The notes below the pieces were generated by a model. It was not told where the DNA came from. It made no database searches and saw nothing but the letters and a program-made list of their open reading frames with translations. Below, in pieces: positions 1-8,787 of a DNA stretch of 64,000 nt. This DNA comes from Croceicoccus pelagius (GTDB taxonomy: Bacteria; Pseudomonadota; Alphaproteobacteria; Sphingomonadales; Sphingomonadaceae), in NCBI RefSeq assembly GCF_001661915.1, contig NZ_LYWY01000009.1, positions 1-64,000 on the forward strand, read 5' to 3'. The position numbers and the translations under genes were made by a program. Within the stretch, counting starts at the first letter, position 1. Each line of letters opens with the position of its first letter.

Positions 1-781
1 TAGGCCCTGTTGACAAACTGATTGGTCCAGAGGCGGGCGGCGGCGATATGTATGAAGCCGAGATAGCTTGCTGAGGTTTTGTCGTATCGGGTTGCGAGGC
101 GGCGCGAGCATTTGAGCTTGGCGAAGCACCGCTCAATACGGTTCCGCAAGGCGTAGGTGACGGTGTCGTGCGGGATCGGCTCTTTGCGATTGGCCTTGGC
201 CGGGATCACTGGTGTTCCGCCACGCTCGGTGATCGTTGCCCGGATATGATCGCTGTCATAACCCCGGTCAGCCAGGAACACGCGAGCCGTCGGCAGGTCA
301 TCGTCGACCAGAGCATCGAAGCCTTTGAAGTCAGATACTTCACCTCCCGTTACTTCCGCCCGGACAGGGAGGCCGTGAGCGTTGGTAATGAGATGGATCT
401 TGGACGTGAAGCCACCTTTTGAACGGCCAAAACCCTGTCTTTGAGTCCCCCTTTTGCGCCCGCTGCCAAGTGGTGCGCGCGGATCACGGTGCTGTCGATC
501 ATCTGGACGCTGTCTGGCGCTGCGCCGCTATCGTTGAGGGCATCGAGCACCAGTTCCCAAAGTCCGGCCAGGGTCCAGCGCCGGAACTGGCGATACACGC
601 TCGACCACTTGCCGAACTCTTCAGGCAGATCACGCCAGGCAGCACCGGTTCGAGCAATCCAGAAAATACCATCGAGAACAAGGCGGTGGTTGGAGGCCGG
701 GCGACCGCCTTGCCCCCGGATCGCTATCAAAAAGGGTTCAAAGAATGCCCACTCGGCATCCTCCATCAGCAACCGCGCCAA
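1..781 (-). CDS. IS5-family DDE transposase, two frames joined by -1 frameshift
   Basis: DDE transposase that cuts and pastes its own element. The first frame (781 down to about 450) carries the N-terminal IS5 domain with the typical DGIFWIARTGAAWRDLPEEFG block and the first catalytic Asp in MIDSTVIRAHH. At 447-455 the minus strand reads AAAAGGGGG, and shifting back one base there continues into the second frame (GFGRSKGGFTSKIHL, then an ADRGYDSD block with the second Asp and a late Glu region). This is the programmed-frameshift arrangement known in the IS427 group, so the gene is probably functional rather than broken. The start is TTG at 781; an ATG lies at 766. The stop lies at the window edge. 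Confidence 0.85.
3..20. repeat. IS left terminal inverted repeat
   Basis: 18 bp starting GGCCCTGTTGAC, perfectly complementary to 834-851 at the opposite end of the IS. Confidence 0.85.
447..455 (-). promoter_or_regulatory. Slippery heptamer for -1 frameshift in transposase
   Basis: The minus strand reads A4G5 at the exact point where transposase homology passes from one reading frame to the -1 frame. Known IS5/IS427 transposases use this kind of A-AAA-GGG slip site. Confidence 0.7.
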
Positions 782-833
782 GATAACCTCCGCAAAAGCT
801 ATCTTGAATCACATCTCGCAGCGATTGTGAATC

Positions 834-851
834 CAGTTTGTCAACAGGGCC
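834..851. repeat. IS right terminal inverted repeat
   Basis: 18 bp ending GTCAACAGGGCC, the exact reverse complement of 3-20. It is followed by TAG, giving a CTAG at the junction with the flanking gene. Confidence 0.85.
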
Positions 852-2505
852 TAGTTAACTCGTCTTGCGACGGACCGACGCTGCTCGCAATATCCGTCGC
901 AGATTTGTAGCCTCGCCTAGGCCTAGCGGCTGGCCAACTCACGAGGCCACGGGTCTGGAATTGGACCTTGAGAGCTCGGAGAAGCTGAAAGCCCCACTGC
1001 ACGTAAGGGCCGTAGCGCGGGTGCGTCCTAACAGCTCTATGCCGGTTAAGCGAAGCAAGACCTAAATCTCCATCAACCCAATCAACTAAGAAACGAAGAT
1101 CAAATGAGCAGCTTGCGTAAGACGAAGGAGCTCCCGATACAATCCATTCCTCAAGAACCTGTATTTTTGCGATTAGATTAGTAAAATGAGCTGATTTCGG
1201 CCTTTTCAGATGTTTAATGGAAAGCGAATCTAATAAACTTTTAATATTATCAATTAGTTCACTGTGACGATTATATATTGAATTTCGTTTCCCGGTCAGA
1301 ATTGGAATAACAACAATCCCGTAATCAGGATCCTCCCAAGATGAAACCCCCTTCATATCGAAATTGATCCATACTTTTTTATGAATCGGAATGCCGTGTT
1401 GCAACCAAGCTTTGAGGACGTAAAAACGTCTCTCTAGCTGAATTTCAATTATATCATAATTTTCTGAATTAATAATATTCTTGCAGGGCGGCGTAGATAT
1501 CTCTGTCAGCTTTTTGTCATTGTCTCGCCGCGCATGCACTTCTCTTCTTGTTTTCTCGAGAAATATTTTCCCTTCAGCGATCATAATATCGGAAAACTCA
1601 GGGGAAAACTTTTTAATCCTATGAAGTTCATGCAGATTAATAGAGTGATTATTTGGTATAATCTCTCCATTTATAACTATATCTCGCGCAACATTTCGGA
1701 TTATTTCTAGATCATATTCCGACAAATCTATTGGATTGATTGGGGCAGTAAGGTCAAATCCTTCCTCTTTTAGCTGAATAATATATTTAGAATTTACTTC
1801 TTCAAACGCCTTTCCGTCAGTGATGTCCAACAGTACAGCCTCGCAAGCATTTGGCGGACGCTCAAAAGCACACAATTTAACTTGCTGTAAATGTGCGATA
1901 CCAGTGCGAACTCGTGTGATCGCTGCCTGAATCTCTGCTCGTGCCGCTCCTAAAATCTGATTAGCGACATATGGACTATAGGCGTCCTTTGGATTGGATC
2001 GCGGCTTCGGTGCGCTACTGACGTAGCTTAGCCGGTCGCCGTGATGAGGATGATCAAGATCCTCGGAGACTGTGTCCACATCGGACTCGCGCGACGCTCT
2101 CAGAACCACGATAAGAGCTTGCAACCGTTTGTAGTTCGCCTGGCTCGAGCCTACGTCGATACAATCAAGGAACCGTCGATCTATATCACGTAGACAGAGT
2201 ATTCGCTTGTCCGGATCAAGCTCGTCGATATTTGAGAGAATACCCCCAATCGCAAGGCGATAACTGATAAACGTATTGAAGTTGCTGAAGTGCTTCTGGA
2301 CAACTACCATTCTATGGAATACGGAAAGGAAATCGAGTGCCAGTTCTCGCCTCGAATATCGTTCGAAGTTCCATTCTGTGTTCTGACCGGCGATCCAGAC
2401 AACAAGATGCAAACCATCAATTTTGGCATCACTACTGAGTAAAGGCTTGCGCACTAATGCCGGCGCGGCGCAGTCAAAGTTCACGCTCCTGCGACGATGT
2501 GTCAT
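841..2505 (-). CDS. Recombinase-partner protein of the comM element, 3' end cut by IS
   Basis: Large protein of about 554 residues encoded directly after the tyrosine recombinase; the start ATG overlaps the recombinase stop as ATGA (2502-2505), which implies translational coupling. An upstream in-frame start at 2532 is possible but less likely. The last codons and the TGA stop come from the inserted IS end, so the original C-terminus is lost. The N-terminal part (about residues 30-190) is helical and resembles the core-binding region of large integrase-like proteins; I recognise no catalytic motif. The middle (about 1080-1900) is strikingly AT-rich compared with the chromosome, consistent with foreign origin. 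It is probably an accessory factor or degenerate recombinase of the element. Confidence 0.6.
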   Translation of the reverse strand: MTHRRRSVNFDCAAPALVRKPLLSSDAKIDGLHLVVWIAGQNTEWNFERYSRRELALDFLSVFHRMVVVQKHFSNFNTFISYRLAIGGILSNIDELDPDKRILCLRDIDRRFLDCIDVGSSQANYKRLQALIVVLRASRESDVDTVSEDLDHPHHGDRLSYVSSAPKPRSNPKDAYSPYVANQILGAARAEIQAAITRVRTGIAHLQQVKLCAFERPPNACEAVLLDITDGKAFEEVNSKYIIQLKEEGFDLTAPINPIDLSEYDLEIIRNVARDIVINGEIIPNNHSINLHELHRIKKFSPEFSDIMIAEGKIFLEKTRREVHARRDNDKKLTEISTPPCKNIINSENYDIIEIQLERRFYVLKAWLQHGIPIHKKVWINFDMKGVSSWEDPDYGIVVIPILTGKRNSIYNRHSELIDNIKSLLDSLSIKHLKRPKSAHFTNLIAKIQVLEEWIVSGAPSSYASCSFDLRFLVDWVDGDLGLASLNRHRAVRTHPRYGPYVQWGFQLLRALKVQFQTRGLVSWPAARPRRGYKSATDIASSVGPSQDELTRPC

Positions 2506-3908
2506 TTCCGCCAACCTAGAGTTGCGTCCCAACCTTCAGTTGCTCGGGCAACGAGTTCTTGATTATCCTCGACATAGGTAAGGTACTTATACGTGGTCTG
2601 AATGCTCCGGTGCCCCAGAAGCGTCTGTAATTGGCGAAGAGGGTCGCCCACGACCCGATCGTATACCTCTCCTCGACGGTCGAGCCGCCCACGTTCTGCG
2701 CGAACATCAAGAAGGCCCTTCAACATAAAACTAAGGTGATGGACCGCGAAAGTATGGCGCAGCATATGCGGAGTTACTTTAAGCTCTGGATCGTCTTCGG
2801 GGCCCACAGTTACGCAGGCGGCGTCAAACGTCGATAACCAAGTGGAATTTGTGACGCATGATCCGACTTCGGACACCCACAAAAATCCAAAATCGATGAT
2901 TTTGAAGGATTGGCGATTATTATTTGCAGCAACCTCAATAAGCTTCTTGCGCTCGCGCTGAGTCAGTTTAGCCATTGGTACAACGAGCTTTTCAGCATCG
3001 CCCGCAATAATGCGGATTTTTTTACCTTCGACACGTTCGAAGAATATAAAATTCGACAGCCTCTCTAGGCCGTCGATTGAATAGGACTTACGAGGAAAAA
3101 GCCTAGCGATGGTCTGCGCAACCACATGCGCCCGCTCCTCTTCCACGTAGGGATCAAGGAAGTGGCGAACGAAACGCTTTGAAAATGGAACATCGCGTCG
3201 CTTCTCCCACTTTGTGATGGTCGCCGGCAACTCGACCATTATGGTGTTGTGTGCTTCAAATCGCGATCGGTCCGGCACCTCGTGCCGGAGTAGGAGCGCG
3301 CCCTCAGTGCACCGTGCACCCGACGTAACCAGCAGGTCGGCGAAAGCGGCATTCCTAAGTCGGTTGCGATTGCCAGCCATCCCGACGTTTCGAAAGCGTA
3401 GATAGTCGGGCAAGCTGATCATTCGTACGCGATCATCTACCTCAACACTGGCTCTGAAGTCTCGCCACCTTATACCATCGAATTTGAGCTTCAGATGTCC
3501 AAGCAAGCGCAAAAGTGCCGCCGCAACTTTATTCCAGCTAGTCGGCTTTAGCCGAACCTCGAGCGATCCATTGAGGCGCGCGTTTCGGTAGTCCCAGAGG
3601 TCGTCTTCGACCACTTCTGTGAGTTGCCGCCCCCGATGTGCGAGGTAACGAGAAAAAACTTCAGCTTCCCGCGTGTAAGTAAGCGCGGTTAATTCGGACC
3701 GCTCAGTTCGAGAAACCATGGTCGCGAATTGCGTTAATTGCTCATCAATATCCCATTGGTCGTCGACGACGATCGGCTGACCTTGCCTGATCGCATAATG
3801 ATCAACGCTCGTTCGTGCCGCCTCCAGAATGCCCATGTCCACGACATCTCCATCTAGAAATGGAATCGGCCGAAACAATTCTTCGGAACTGAAACGGAAA
3901 ACGGTCAT
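2502..3908 (-). CDS. Tyrosine recombinase/integrase
   Basis: 468-residue phage-type integrase that would cut and join the element at its attachment sites. Catalytic landmarks are visible: the first Arg in SGARCTEGALLL (about residue 200), the HxxR box as HMLRHTFAVHHLS (about 385), and LLGHRSIQTTYKYL, where the second Tyr lies at the usual nine-residue spacing from the GH histidine and is the expected nucleophile (about 442). The N-terminal 160 residues look like a SAM-like core-binding domain. The gene starts only about 150 bp from the junction with comM, as expected for an integrase at the end of its element, and is coupled to the next ORF by an ATGA overlap. Confidence 0.88.
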   Translation of the reverse strand: MTVFRFSSEELFRPIPFLDGDVVDMGILEAARTSVDHYAIRQGQPIVVDDQWDIDEQLTQFATMVSRTERSELTALTYTREAEVFSRYLAHRGRQLTEVVEDDLWDYRNARLNGSLEVRLKPTSWNKVAAALLRLLGHLKLKFDGIRWRDFRASVEVDDRVRMISLPDYLRFRNVGMAGNRNRLRNAAFADLLVTSGARCTEGALLLRHEVPDRSRFEAHNTIMVELPATITKWEKRRDVPFSKRFVRHFLDPYVEEERAHVVAQTIARLFPRKSYSIDGLERLSNFIFFERVEGKKIRIIAGDAEKLVVPMAKLTQRERKKLIEVAANNNRQSFKIIDFGFLWVSEVGSCVTNSTWLSTFDAACVTVGPEDDPELKVTPHMLRHTFAVHHLSFMLKGLLDVRAERGRLDRRGEVYDRVVGDPLRQLQTLLGHRSIQTTYKYLTYVEDNQELVARATEGWDATLGWRK

Positions 3909-4059
3909 GGCTGCTCCATCTGGAGATTAGACAAACACCTTCAAGTTTTCTCGTCAAGGAGTGAAACTGCACCCGAACTTCGCAAGAGAACATTGATATG
4001 GCTGAAACCAAATTTTGAAGCACTCATGAGACTTTGCTAGATCTTCGTGGAGAACCGAG
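3909..4059. other. Element end / probable attachment region next to comM
   Basis: Noncoding stretch between the integrase start and the point where comM homology stops (about 4060). It is less GC-rich than the chromosome and should hold the integrase promoter and the recombinase binding sites. The crossover probably lies within about 4040-4066. The exact core cannot be set without the other element end, which lies outside the window. Confidence 0.45.
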
Positions 4060-4938
4060 ATGCGCGAGACTGACCTCGCCCGGCTTTACCTTCAGCCCCC
4101 CGCCCGTCAGCGCCGCCATCGACGCCGAATGGTGCGGCGCGCGGAACGGACGGGCGCGGCTGATCCGCCCGTCCTCGAGCAGGCCCGCAACCGACTGGAC
4201 CATGCTGGTTTCCAGCGCCTCGCCGCTCGTCAGCGGAGGCAGGATGCCCGGCAGGCAGGAAGCGAGCAGCGACTTGCCAGCACCCGGCGGGCCGATCATG
4301 AGGAGGTTATGACCGCCCGCAGCCGCGATCTCCAGCGCGCGCTTGGCAGTCTCCTGCCCCTTCACCTGCTTGAGGTCAGCCTTCGGCACAGCCATCTCGA
4401 TCGCGCCGGCATCAGGGGCGGGAAGCTGCTGCGTGCCCTTAAGATGGTTCAGCAAGCTGATCAGGTCGGGCGCGGCGATCACCGCCTCGCCATCGGCCCA
4501 CGCCGCTTCGGCCCTTTGCGAGGCCGGGCAGATCAGTCGCTTGTCGTCCGCGGCCGCGTGCATCGCGGCCAGAAGGACACCGGGGGATGCGACGATTCGC
4601 CCATCAAGCGCGAGTTCGCCGACGACGACGTGATCGACCAGCTGTTCGGCATCGGTGACCCCCATCGCGGCAAGCAGCGCCAAGGCGACGGCAAGATCGT
4701 AGTGCGAGCCTTCCTTGGGCAGGTCGGCGGGCGAAAGGTTGATCGTGATCCGCTTGGGCGGCAGGGCAAGGCCCATGGCGGCAAGCGCTGCGCGAACACG
4801 TTCGCGACTCTCTCCCACCGCCTTGTCGGGCAGGCCGACGATGTTGAACGCAGGCAGTCCCGGTGCCAACTGGCACTGAACTTCCACGCTGCGCGCCTCC
4901 AGCCCAAGATAGGCCACGGTGCGGACCAGTGCGACCAT
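4024..4938 (-). pseudogene. comM: comM (YifB-type AAA+ ATPase), interrupted by the integrated element
   Basis: ComM is a Mg-chelatase-like hexameric helicase that promotes branch migration during natural transformation; intact proteins are about 500 residues. Here the N-terminal domain (residues 1-170, MVALVRTVAYLGLEARSVEV onward) and the Walker A motif (GPPGAGKS, about residue 217) are present, but homology ends after GEVSLAH (about residue 293), just before the expected Walker B region. The next 11 residues are element-derived and end in TGA at 4024. The missing half should lie beyond the far end of the element, left of this window. comM is a well-known integration hot spot (for example AbaR islands in Acinetobacter). 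Confidence 0.9.
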
Positions 4939-5030
4939 GTCTTTGATGCGACCCCGAAATTTCCTTTAATCGTTGTCATGGACCGGGAGATATTCGCCTG
5001 TCGAGAGGCAGAGGCCCGCTAACCACATGC

Positions 5031-5059
5031 TTGACTCTGTTCCGTCATGGCCGTAACGG
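5031..5059 (+). promoter_or_regulatory. Candidate promoter of rpmH
   Basis: TTGACT at 5031-5036 and TAACGG at 5054-5059 are separated by 17 bp, about 90 bp before the rpmH start. The -35 is good and the -10 is weak. Confidence 0.35.
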
Positions 5060-5150
5060 CGCACCCACACAGGCGGTCGCCTTCACCGGCGGCCCTTTTT
5101 GTTCGTGTCGCAGATGCGGCCATCAGTCGAAGATTTTTGAGGAATTCGCC

Positions 5151-5285
5151 ATGAAGCGCACTTTCCAGCCGAGCAACCTCGTGCGCAAGCGTCGCCACGG
5201 TTTCCGCGCCCGCCTCGCCACTCCCGGTGGCCGCAAGGTTCTGCGCGCCCGTCGTGCACGCGGCCGCAAGAAGCTGAGCGCCTGA
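5151..5285 (+). CDS. rpmH: 50S ribosomal protein L34
   Basis: 44-residue, highly basic ribosomal protein, complete and of normal length. It begins [20 protein letters not shown] and ends RGRKKLSA, the canonical L34 pattern. A GGAGG-like ribosome site (TGAGGAATTC) precedes the ATG at 5151, which is why the longer in-frame opening from 5031 was discarded. It stands at the head of the conserved rpmH-rnpA-yidD-yidC-engB cluster. Confidence 0.98.
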   Translation: MKRTFQPSNLVRKRRHGFRARLATPGGRKVLRARRARGRKKLSA

Positions 5286-5300
5286 GCCTAAGCGCGTGTC

Positions 5301-5375
5301 TGCGTCCGGCATGATCCGGACGCACCGCCTTGCTCGACGGCCCGCGCCCATCTGGGTTTGCGGGCCGTTGCTGTT
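5301..5375 (+). other. Two hairpins between rpmH and rnpA
   Basis: A 9-bp perfect stem (TGCGTCCGG/CCGGACGCA, 5301-5324) is followed by a second stem (ACGGCCCGC/GCGGGCCGT) ending near 5370 and trailed by TGCTGTTTGG. Position suggests attenuation or processing that lets rpmH mRNA exceed rnpA mRNA. Confidence 0.4.
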
Positions 5376-5522
5376 TGGTTTGCTACGCCGCAACCCAGAC
5401 CACGGGGCGCAAAGCGACACCCGCAAGCGCGAACGCGTGCCCGAGCTTATACGAGGAAGCCATGGGGCGCGGACGCGCCCCGCCCGGCGTCTGAGAGCGA
5501 AGGCGCAAGCCTTCCAGCAAAC

Positions 5523-5945
5523 ATGACAAAACCCACGGTCATCCGAAAGCGATCCGATTTCCTGGCCGCCAATCGCGGCATCAGGGTCGCTCGCCCCGGT
5601 TTCGTCCTGCTGGCGCGCCCCAACGGGCTAGAGCCGCAGGCTATGCGATACGGCATCACGGTGACCAAACGAATCGGCAATGCCGTCGTCCGCAACCGGA
5701 TGAAACGCAGGTTTCGAGAACTGCTTTGGGCGAACCTTCCCGAACACGGCCTTCCCGGGCATGATCACATCCTGATCGGCCGCGACGGCGGGGTGGAGCG
5801 GGACTTCGAAAAACTGGACGAAGAGCTGCGCATGGCCCTGTCCCGCGCCCGCGAAGGCAAGGGCGACCCGCCGCGCAGCCGCAAGCCCGGCCCCCGCCGC
5901 AACGGCCCGAAACAGGGCGGTAAGCAGGAGAAGCGCACATCATGA
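5523..5945 (+). CDS. rnpA: Ribonuclease P protein component
   Basis: 140-residue protein subunit of RNase P, which with the catalytic RNA removes 5' leaders from tRNA precursors. The family core is visible: [14 protein letters not shown] at the N-terminus and the RNR signature region [22 protein letters not shown]. The C-terminal 30 residues are a basic, Pro/Gly/Lys-rich tail. The ATG at 5523 was chosen because it aligns with the family N-terminus. The stop overlaps the next start as ATGA. Confidence 0.96.
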   Translation: MTKPTVIRKRSDFLAANRGIRVARPGFVLLARPNGLEPQAMRYGITVTKRIGNAVVRNRMKRRFRELLWANLPEHGLPGHDHILIGRDGGVERDFEKLDEELRMALSRAREGKGDPPRSRKPGPRRNGPKQGGKQEKRTS

Positions 5946-6151
5946 AGTGGATCCTGATCGGCATCGCCCGTCTGTGGCAGATCGGCCCTTCGGCCATCCT
6001 GCCGCCATCCTGCCGCTTCAGCCCCTCGTGTTCGCAGTACGCGATCGAGGCGCTTCGCAAGTACGGCGCGATTAAGGGTGGCTGGCTGGCGACCAAGCGG
6101 CTATTGCGCTGCCACCCGTGGGGCGGGTGCGGCCATGATCCGGTTCCCTGA
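5942..6151 (+). CDS. yidD: Membrane protein insertion efficiency factor YidD
   Basis: 69-residue membrane-associated factor that assists YidC/Sec-dependent insertion. Conserved Cys residues are seen in [18 protein letters not shown] and [16 protein letters not shown], with an N-terminal amphipathic or hydrophobic helix. It is coupled to rnpA by a 4-bp ATGA overlap and lies 48 bp before yidC. Confidence 0.96.
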   Translation: MKWILIGIARLWQIGPSAILPPSCRFSPSCSQYAIEALRKYGAIKGGWLATKRLLRCHPWGGCGHDPVP

Positions 6152-6199
6152 CCGGCATCGGCCTTATTTATTTAGACGGAAATTACCGAAGGTTTCGAG

Positions 6200-7999
6200 G
6201 TGGAAAACAACCAGCGCAACATGATCACGGCAGTGGTGCTTATCGCACTGCTGATGCTCGGCTGGGAGCTGGGTCTCAACTATTTCTACCCGCAGCCGGA
6301 AGAACCGGTCGCGGCGGAATCGACCGAGATCGCGGCAACCGACGATGAAGAGCCCGCGGTCAAGCGGACCCGCGAAGGCGGCCTGACCGACCCTGACCAG
6401 ATCGCCGAGGAAGAAGCAGATCTCGACCAGTCGCTGGGCAGCGCGGACCGCATCGCCATCGACGCGCCCGAAGTTGCCGGCTCGATCAACCCGGTCGGCG
6501 CGAAAATCGACGATATCGTGCTCAAGACCCACCGCCAGACGGTCGAGAAGGATTCGGGCCCGGTCCGTCTCTACAGCCCCGAAGGCACGCCCGCGCAGCA
6601 GTTCGCGCAGTTCGGCTTCATCGGCGACAACGTCCGCCTGCCCTCGTCCGACACCGTGTGGCAGGCCGAAGGCGACAAGCTAACGCCCGACAGCCCCGTG
6701 ACGTTGACGTGGAACAACGGCGAAGGGCTCAATTTCTCGATCCGTTACGAGATCGACGATTACTACATGATCAAGGCGACGCAGACCGTCGCGAACACCA
6801 GCGGCAGCGATGTCGCTGTCCGCCCCTTCGGCCTTATCAACCGCACCAGCAATACCGCCAGCGTCGACACCTGGACCGTCCATTCCGGCCCGATCGGCGC
6901 GTTCGACGGGTCGGTCGAGTTCGGCAACGACTATGACGATGTCGCCGAGGAAGGCACCATCGCGGGCAAGGGCGCGGCGAACTGGATCGGGTTTACCGAC
7001 ATCTACTGGCTCTCCGCCCTCGTCCCGCAGGACGGCGCGACGACCAGCACCGACTTCCGCTCGCTCGGCGATACGAAGTTCCGTGCCGACGTGATCTACG
7101 ACGCGATGACCGTGCCGGCGGGCAAGCAGGTCTCACGCACGACGCAGCTTTTTGCAGGCGCCAAGGAAAGCGATGTCCTCGACAGGTACGAGGAAACCGG
7201 CATCGCCAACTTCGGCCTCGCGATCGATTGGGGCTGGTTCCGCTGGTTCGAGAAACCGATCTTCTGGCTTCTGAAGTGGTTGTTCGAACTGGTCGGCAAC
7301 TTCGGCGTCGCGATCATCCTGCTGACCGTGATCGTTCGCGGCCTCATGTTCCCCATCGCCCAGCGCCAGTTCGCCTCGATGGCGGCGATGAAGGCCGTGC
7401 AGCCCAAGATGAAGGCCCTGCAGGAACGGTACAAGGACGACAAGCAGGTGCTCCAGTCCAAGATGATGGAGCTCTACCGCGAGGAAAAGGTGAACCCGCT
7501 GGCCGGCTGTCTGCCGATGTTCCTGCAGATCCCGGTCTTCTTCGCCCTCTACAAGGTGCTGATGCTGGCGATCGAGATGCGTCACCAGCCCTTCATCCTG
7601 TGGATCAGGGACCTTTCGGCGCCCGATCCGCTGCACATCCTGAACCTGTTCGGCCTGCTCGATTTCAACCCGCCGGGCTTCCTTGCCATCGGCGTGCTGG
7701 CTTTGCTGCTCGGTTTGACGATGTGGCTGCAGTTCAAGTTGAACCCGGCGCAGATGGATCCGGCCCAGCAGCAGATCTTCATGCTGATGCCGTGGTTCAT
7801 GATGTTCATCATGGCACCCTTCGCGGCCGGCCTGCTGATCTACTGGATCACCTCGAACCTCCTGACGATCGGCCAGCAAAAGTGGCTCTATTCCCGTCAC
7901 CCGCAGCTCAAGGCCGCGGCGATGGAAGAGCAGAAGGAAAAGCTGAAGGCCGACCTCGCCAAGGAAAAGGCGGAAAAGACCGGAAAGGCCAAGGGCTAA
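6200..7999 (+). CDS. yidC: Membrane protein insertase YidC
   Basis: 599-residue inner-membrane insertase of the Oxa1 family. There is one N-terminal membrane segment (about residues 8-27), then an acidic linker and a large periplasmic beta-sandwich domain (about 70-340). The conserved five-helix insertase core starts near residue 365 (FGVAIILLTVIVRGLMFPI) and contains the hydrophilic-groove Arg and the cytoplasmic coiled region. The C-terminus is a charged Lys/Glu helix (EEQKEKLKADLAKEK). GTG start at 6200 reads MENNQRNMITAV, the usual YidC beginning. engB follows at once. Confidence 0.97.
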   Translation: MENNQRNMITAVVLIALLMLGWELGLNYFYPQPEEPVAAESTEIAATDDEEPAVKRTREGGLTDPDQIAEEEADLDQSLGSADRIAIDAPEVAGSINPVGAKIDDIVLKTHRQTVEKDSGPVRLYSPEGTPAQQFAQFGFIGDNVRLPSSDTVWQAEGDKLTPDSPVTLTWNNGEGLNFSIRYEIDDYYMIKATQTVANTSGSDVAVRPFGLINRTSNTASVDTWTVHSGPIGAFDGSVEFGNDYDDVAEEGTIAGKGAANWIGFTDIYWLSALVPQDGATTSTDFRSLGDTKFRADVIYDAMTVPAGKQVSRTTQLFAGAKESDVLDRYEETGIANFGLAIDWGWFRWFEKPIFWLLKWLFELVGNFGVAIILLTVIVRGLMFPIAQRQFASMAAMKAVQPKMKALQERYKDDKQVLQSKMMELYREEKVNPLAGCLPMFLQIPVFFALYKVLMLAIEMRHQPFILWIRDLSAPDPLHILNLFGLLDFNPPGFLAIGVLALLLGLTMWLQFKLNPAQMDPAQQQIFMLMPWFMMFIMAPFAAGLLIYWITSNLLTIGQQKWLYSRHPQLKAAAMEEQKEKLKADLAKEKAEKTGKAKG

Positions 8000-8000
8000 G

Positions 8001-8681
8001 GTGGACGAAAGCCTTCCCGAAGATCCCGGTCAGGCCCTCTACGAGGAGCGTGCACGCAAGCTCTTTTCGGGGCCCGTGACGTTCCTGCTGTCGGCCCCTG
8101 CGATCAAGTTTCTGCCCGAACCGACGGTGCCGGAAATCGCGTTCGCGGGCCGGTCGAACGTGGGCAAGTCTTCGCTCTTGAACGCGCTGACAGGGCGCAA
8201 GGCGATCGCGCGCACCTCGGTCACGCCCGGGCGCACGCAGGAGCTGAACTACTTTAATGTCGGCGGGGCCGAAGACGGGAGCGAAGAGCCCGAATTCCGG
8301 CTGGTCGACATGCCCGGCTACGGCTTTGCCAAGGCGCCGCCCGCGATCGTGAAGAAGTGGCGTTTCCTTGTGAACGACTACCTGCGCGGGCGACAGGTGC
8401 TGCGGCGCTGCCTGCTGCTGATCGATTCGCGCCACGGCATCAAGCCGGTCGACCTCGAAATCATGGAGATGATGGACATCGCCGGCGTCTCTTATCGTGT
8501 CGTCATGACCAAGGCCGACAAGGTGAAGGCGAGCGAACTTGCCAAGACCATAGAAAAGGTCATGGCCGAAGCGCGCAAGCACGCCGGGGCCTATCCCGAG
8601 ATCTCGGTGACGAGTTCGGAAAAAGGCATGGGCATCGAAGAACTGCGCGGCTTCGTCCTGCAAAGCGCCGAGGGCGGCTGA
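8001..8681 (+). CDS. engB: Ribosome biogenesis GTP-binding protein EngB/YihA
   Basis: 226-residue GTPase needed for 50S assembly. All G motifs are visible: G1 GRSNVGKSSLLN (about residue 50), G3 DMPGYGFAKA, G4 MTKADK and G5 TSSEKG. The GTG start at 8001 begins one base after the yidC stop, so the two are almost certainly co-translated. Confidence 0.96.
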   Translation: MDESLPEDPGQALYEERARKLFSGPVTFLLSAPAIKFLPEPTVPEIAFAGRSNVGKSSLLNALTGRKAIARTSVTPGRTQELNYFNVGGAEDGSEEPEFRLVDMPGYGFAKAPPAIVKKWRFLVNDYLRGRQVLRRCLLLIDSRHGIKPVDLEIMEMMDIAGVSYRVVMTKADKVKASELAKTIEKVMAEARKHAGAYPEISVTSSEKGMGIEELRGFVLQSAEGG

Positions 8682-8696
8682 GCGATAGACTGGCGC

Positions 8697-8787
8697 GGGT
8701 GACAAAGGTTACACCCTGTCACCCACCTCCAACATGCCAGAACCCAAAGATCTGTGCGGCCCCGGCCTTGCGCGGCGCAGGGTGACA
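8697..8787. repeat. Three copies of GGGTGACA, two as an inverted pair
   Basis: GGGTGACA at 8697-8704 faces its complement TGTCACCC at 8717-8724, and a third direct copy lies at 8780-8787. They sit between engB and the DUF4349 lipoprotein gene. They could be an operator or a small dispersed repeat. Confidence 0.4.

Larger units (their letters stand above)
1..853 (-). mobile_element. IS5-family (IS427-like group) insertion sequence
   Basis: A complete insertion sequence whose terminal inverted repeats (3-20 and 834-851) are perfect over 18 bp. TA dinucleotides flank both ends (1-2 and 852-853); at the right end the flank reads CTAG, a common target of this group. The only gene is a transposase on the minus strand, split into two frames around an A4G5 slippery run. 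The transposase stop codon would be completed by the base just before position 1, so the element occupies the window's extreme left edge. It has inserted inside the ORF that follows (841-2505), replacing that protein's C-terminus with codons read from the IS end. Confidence 0.88.
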
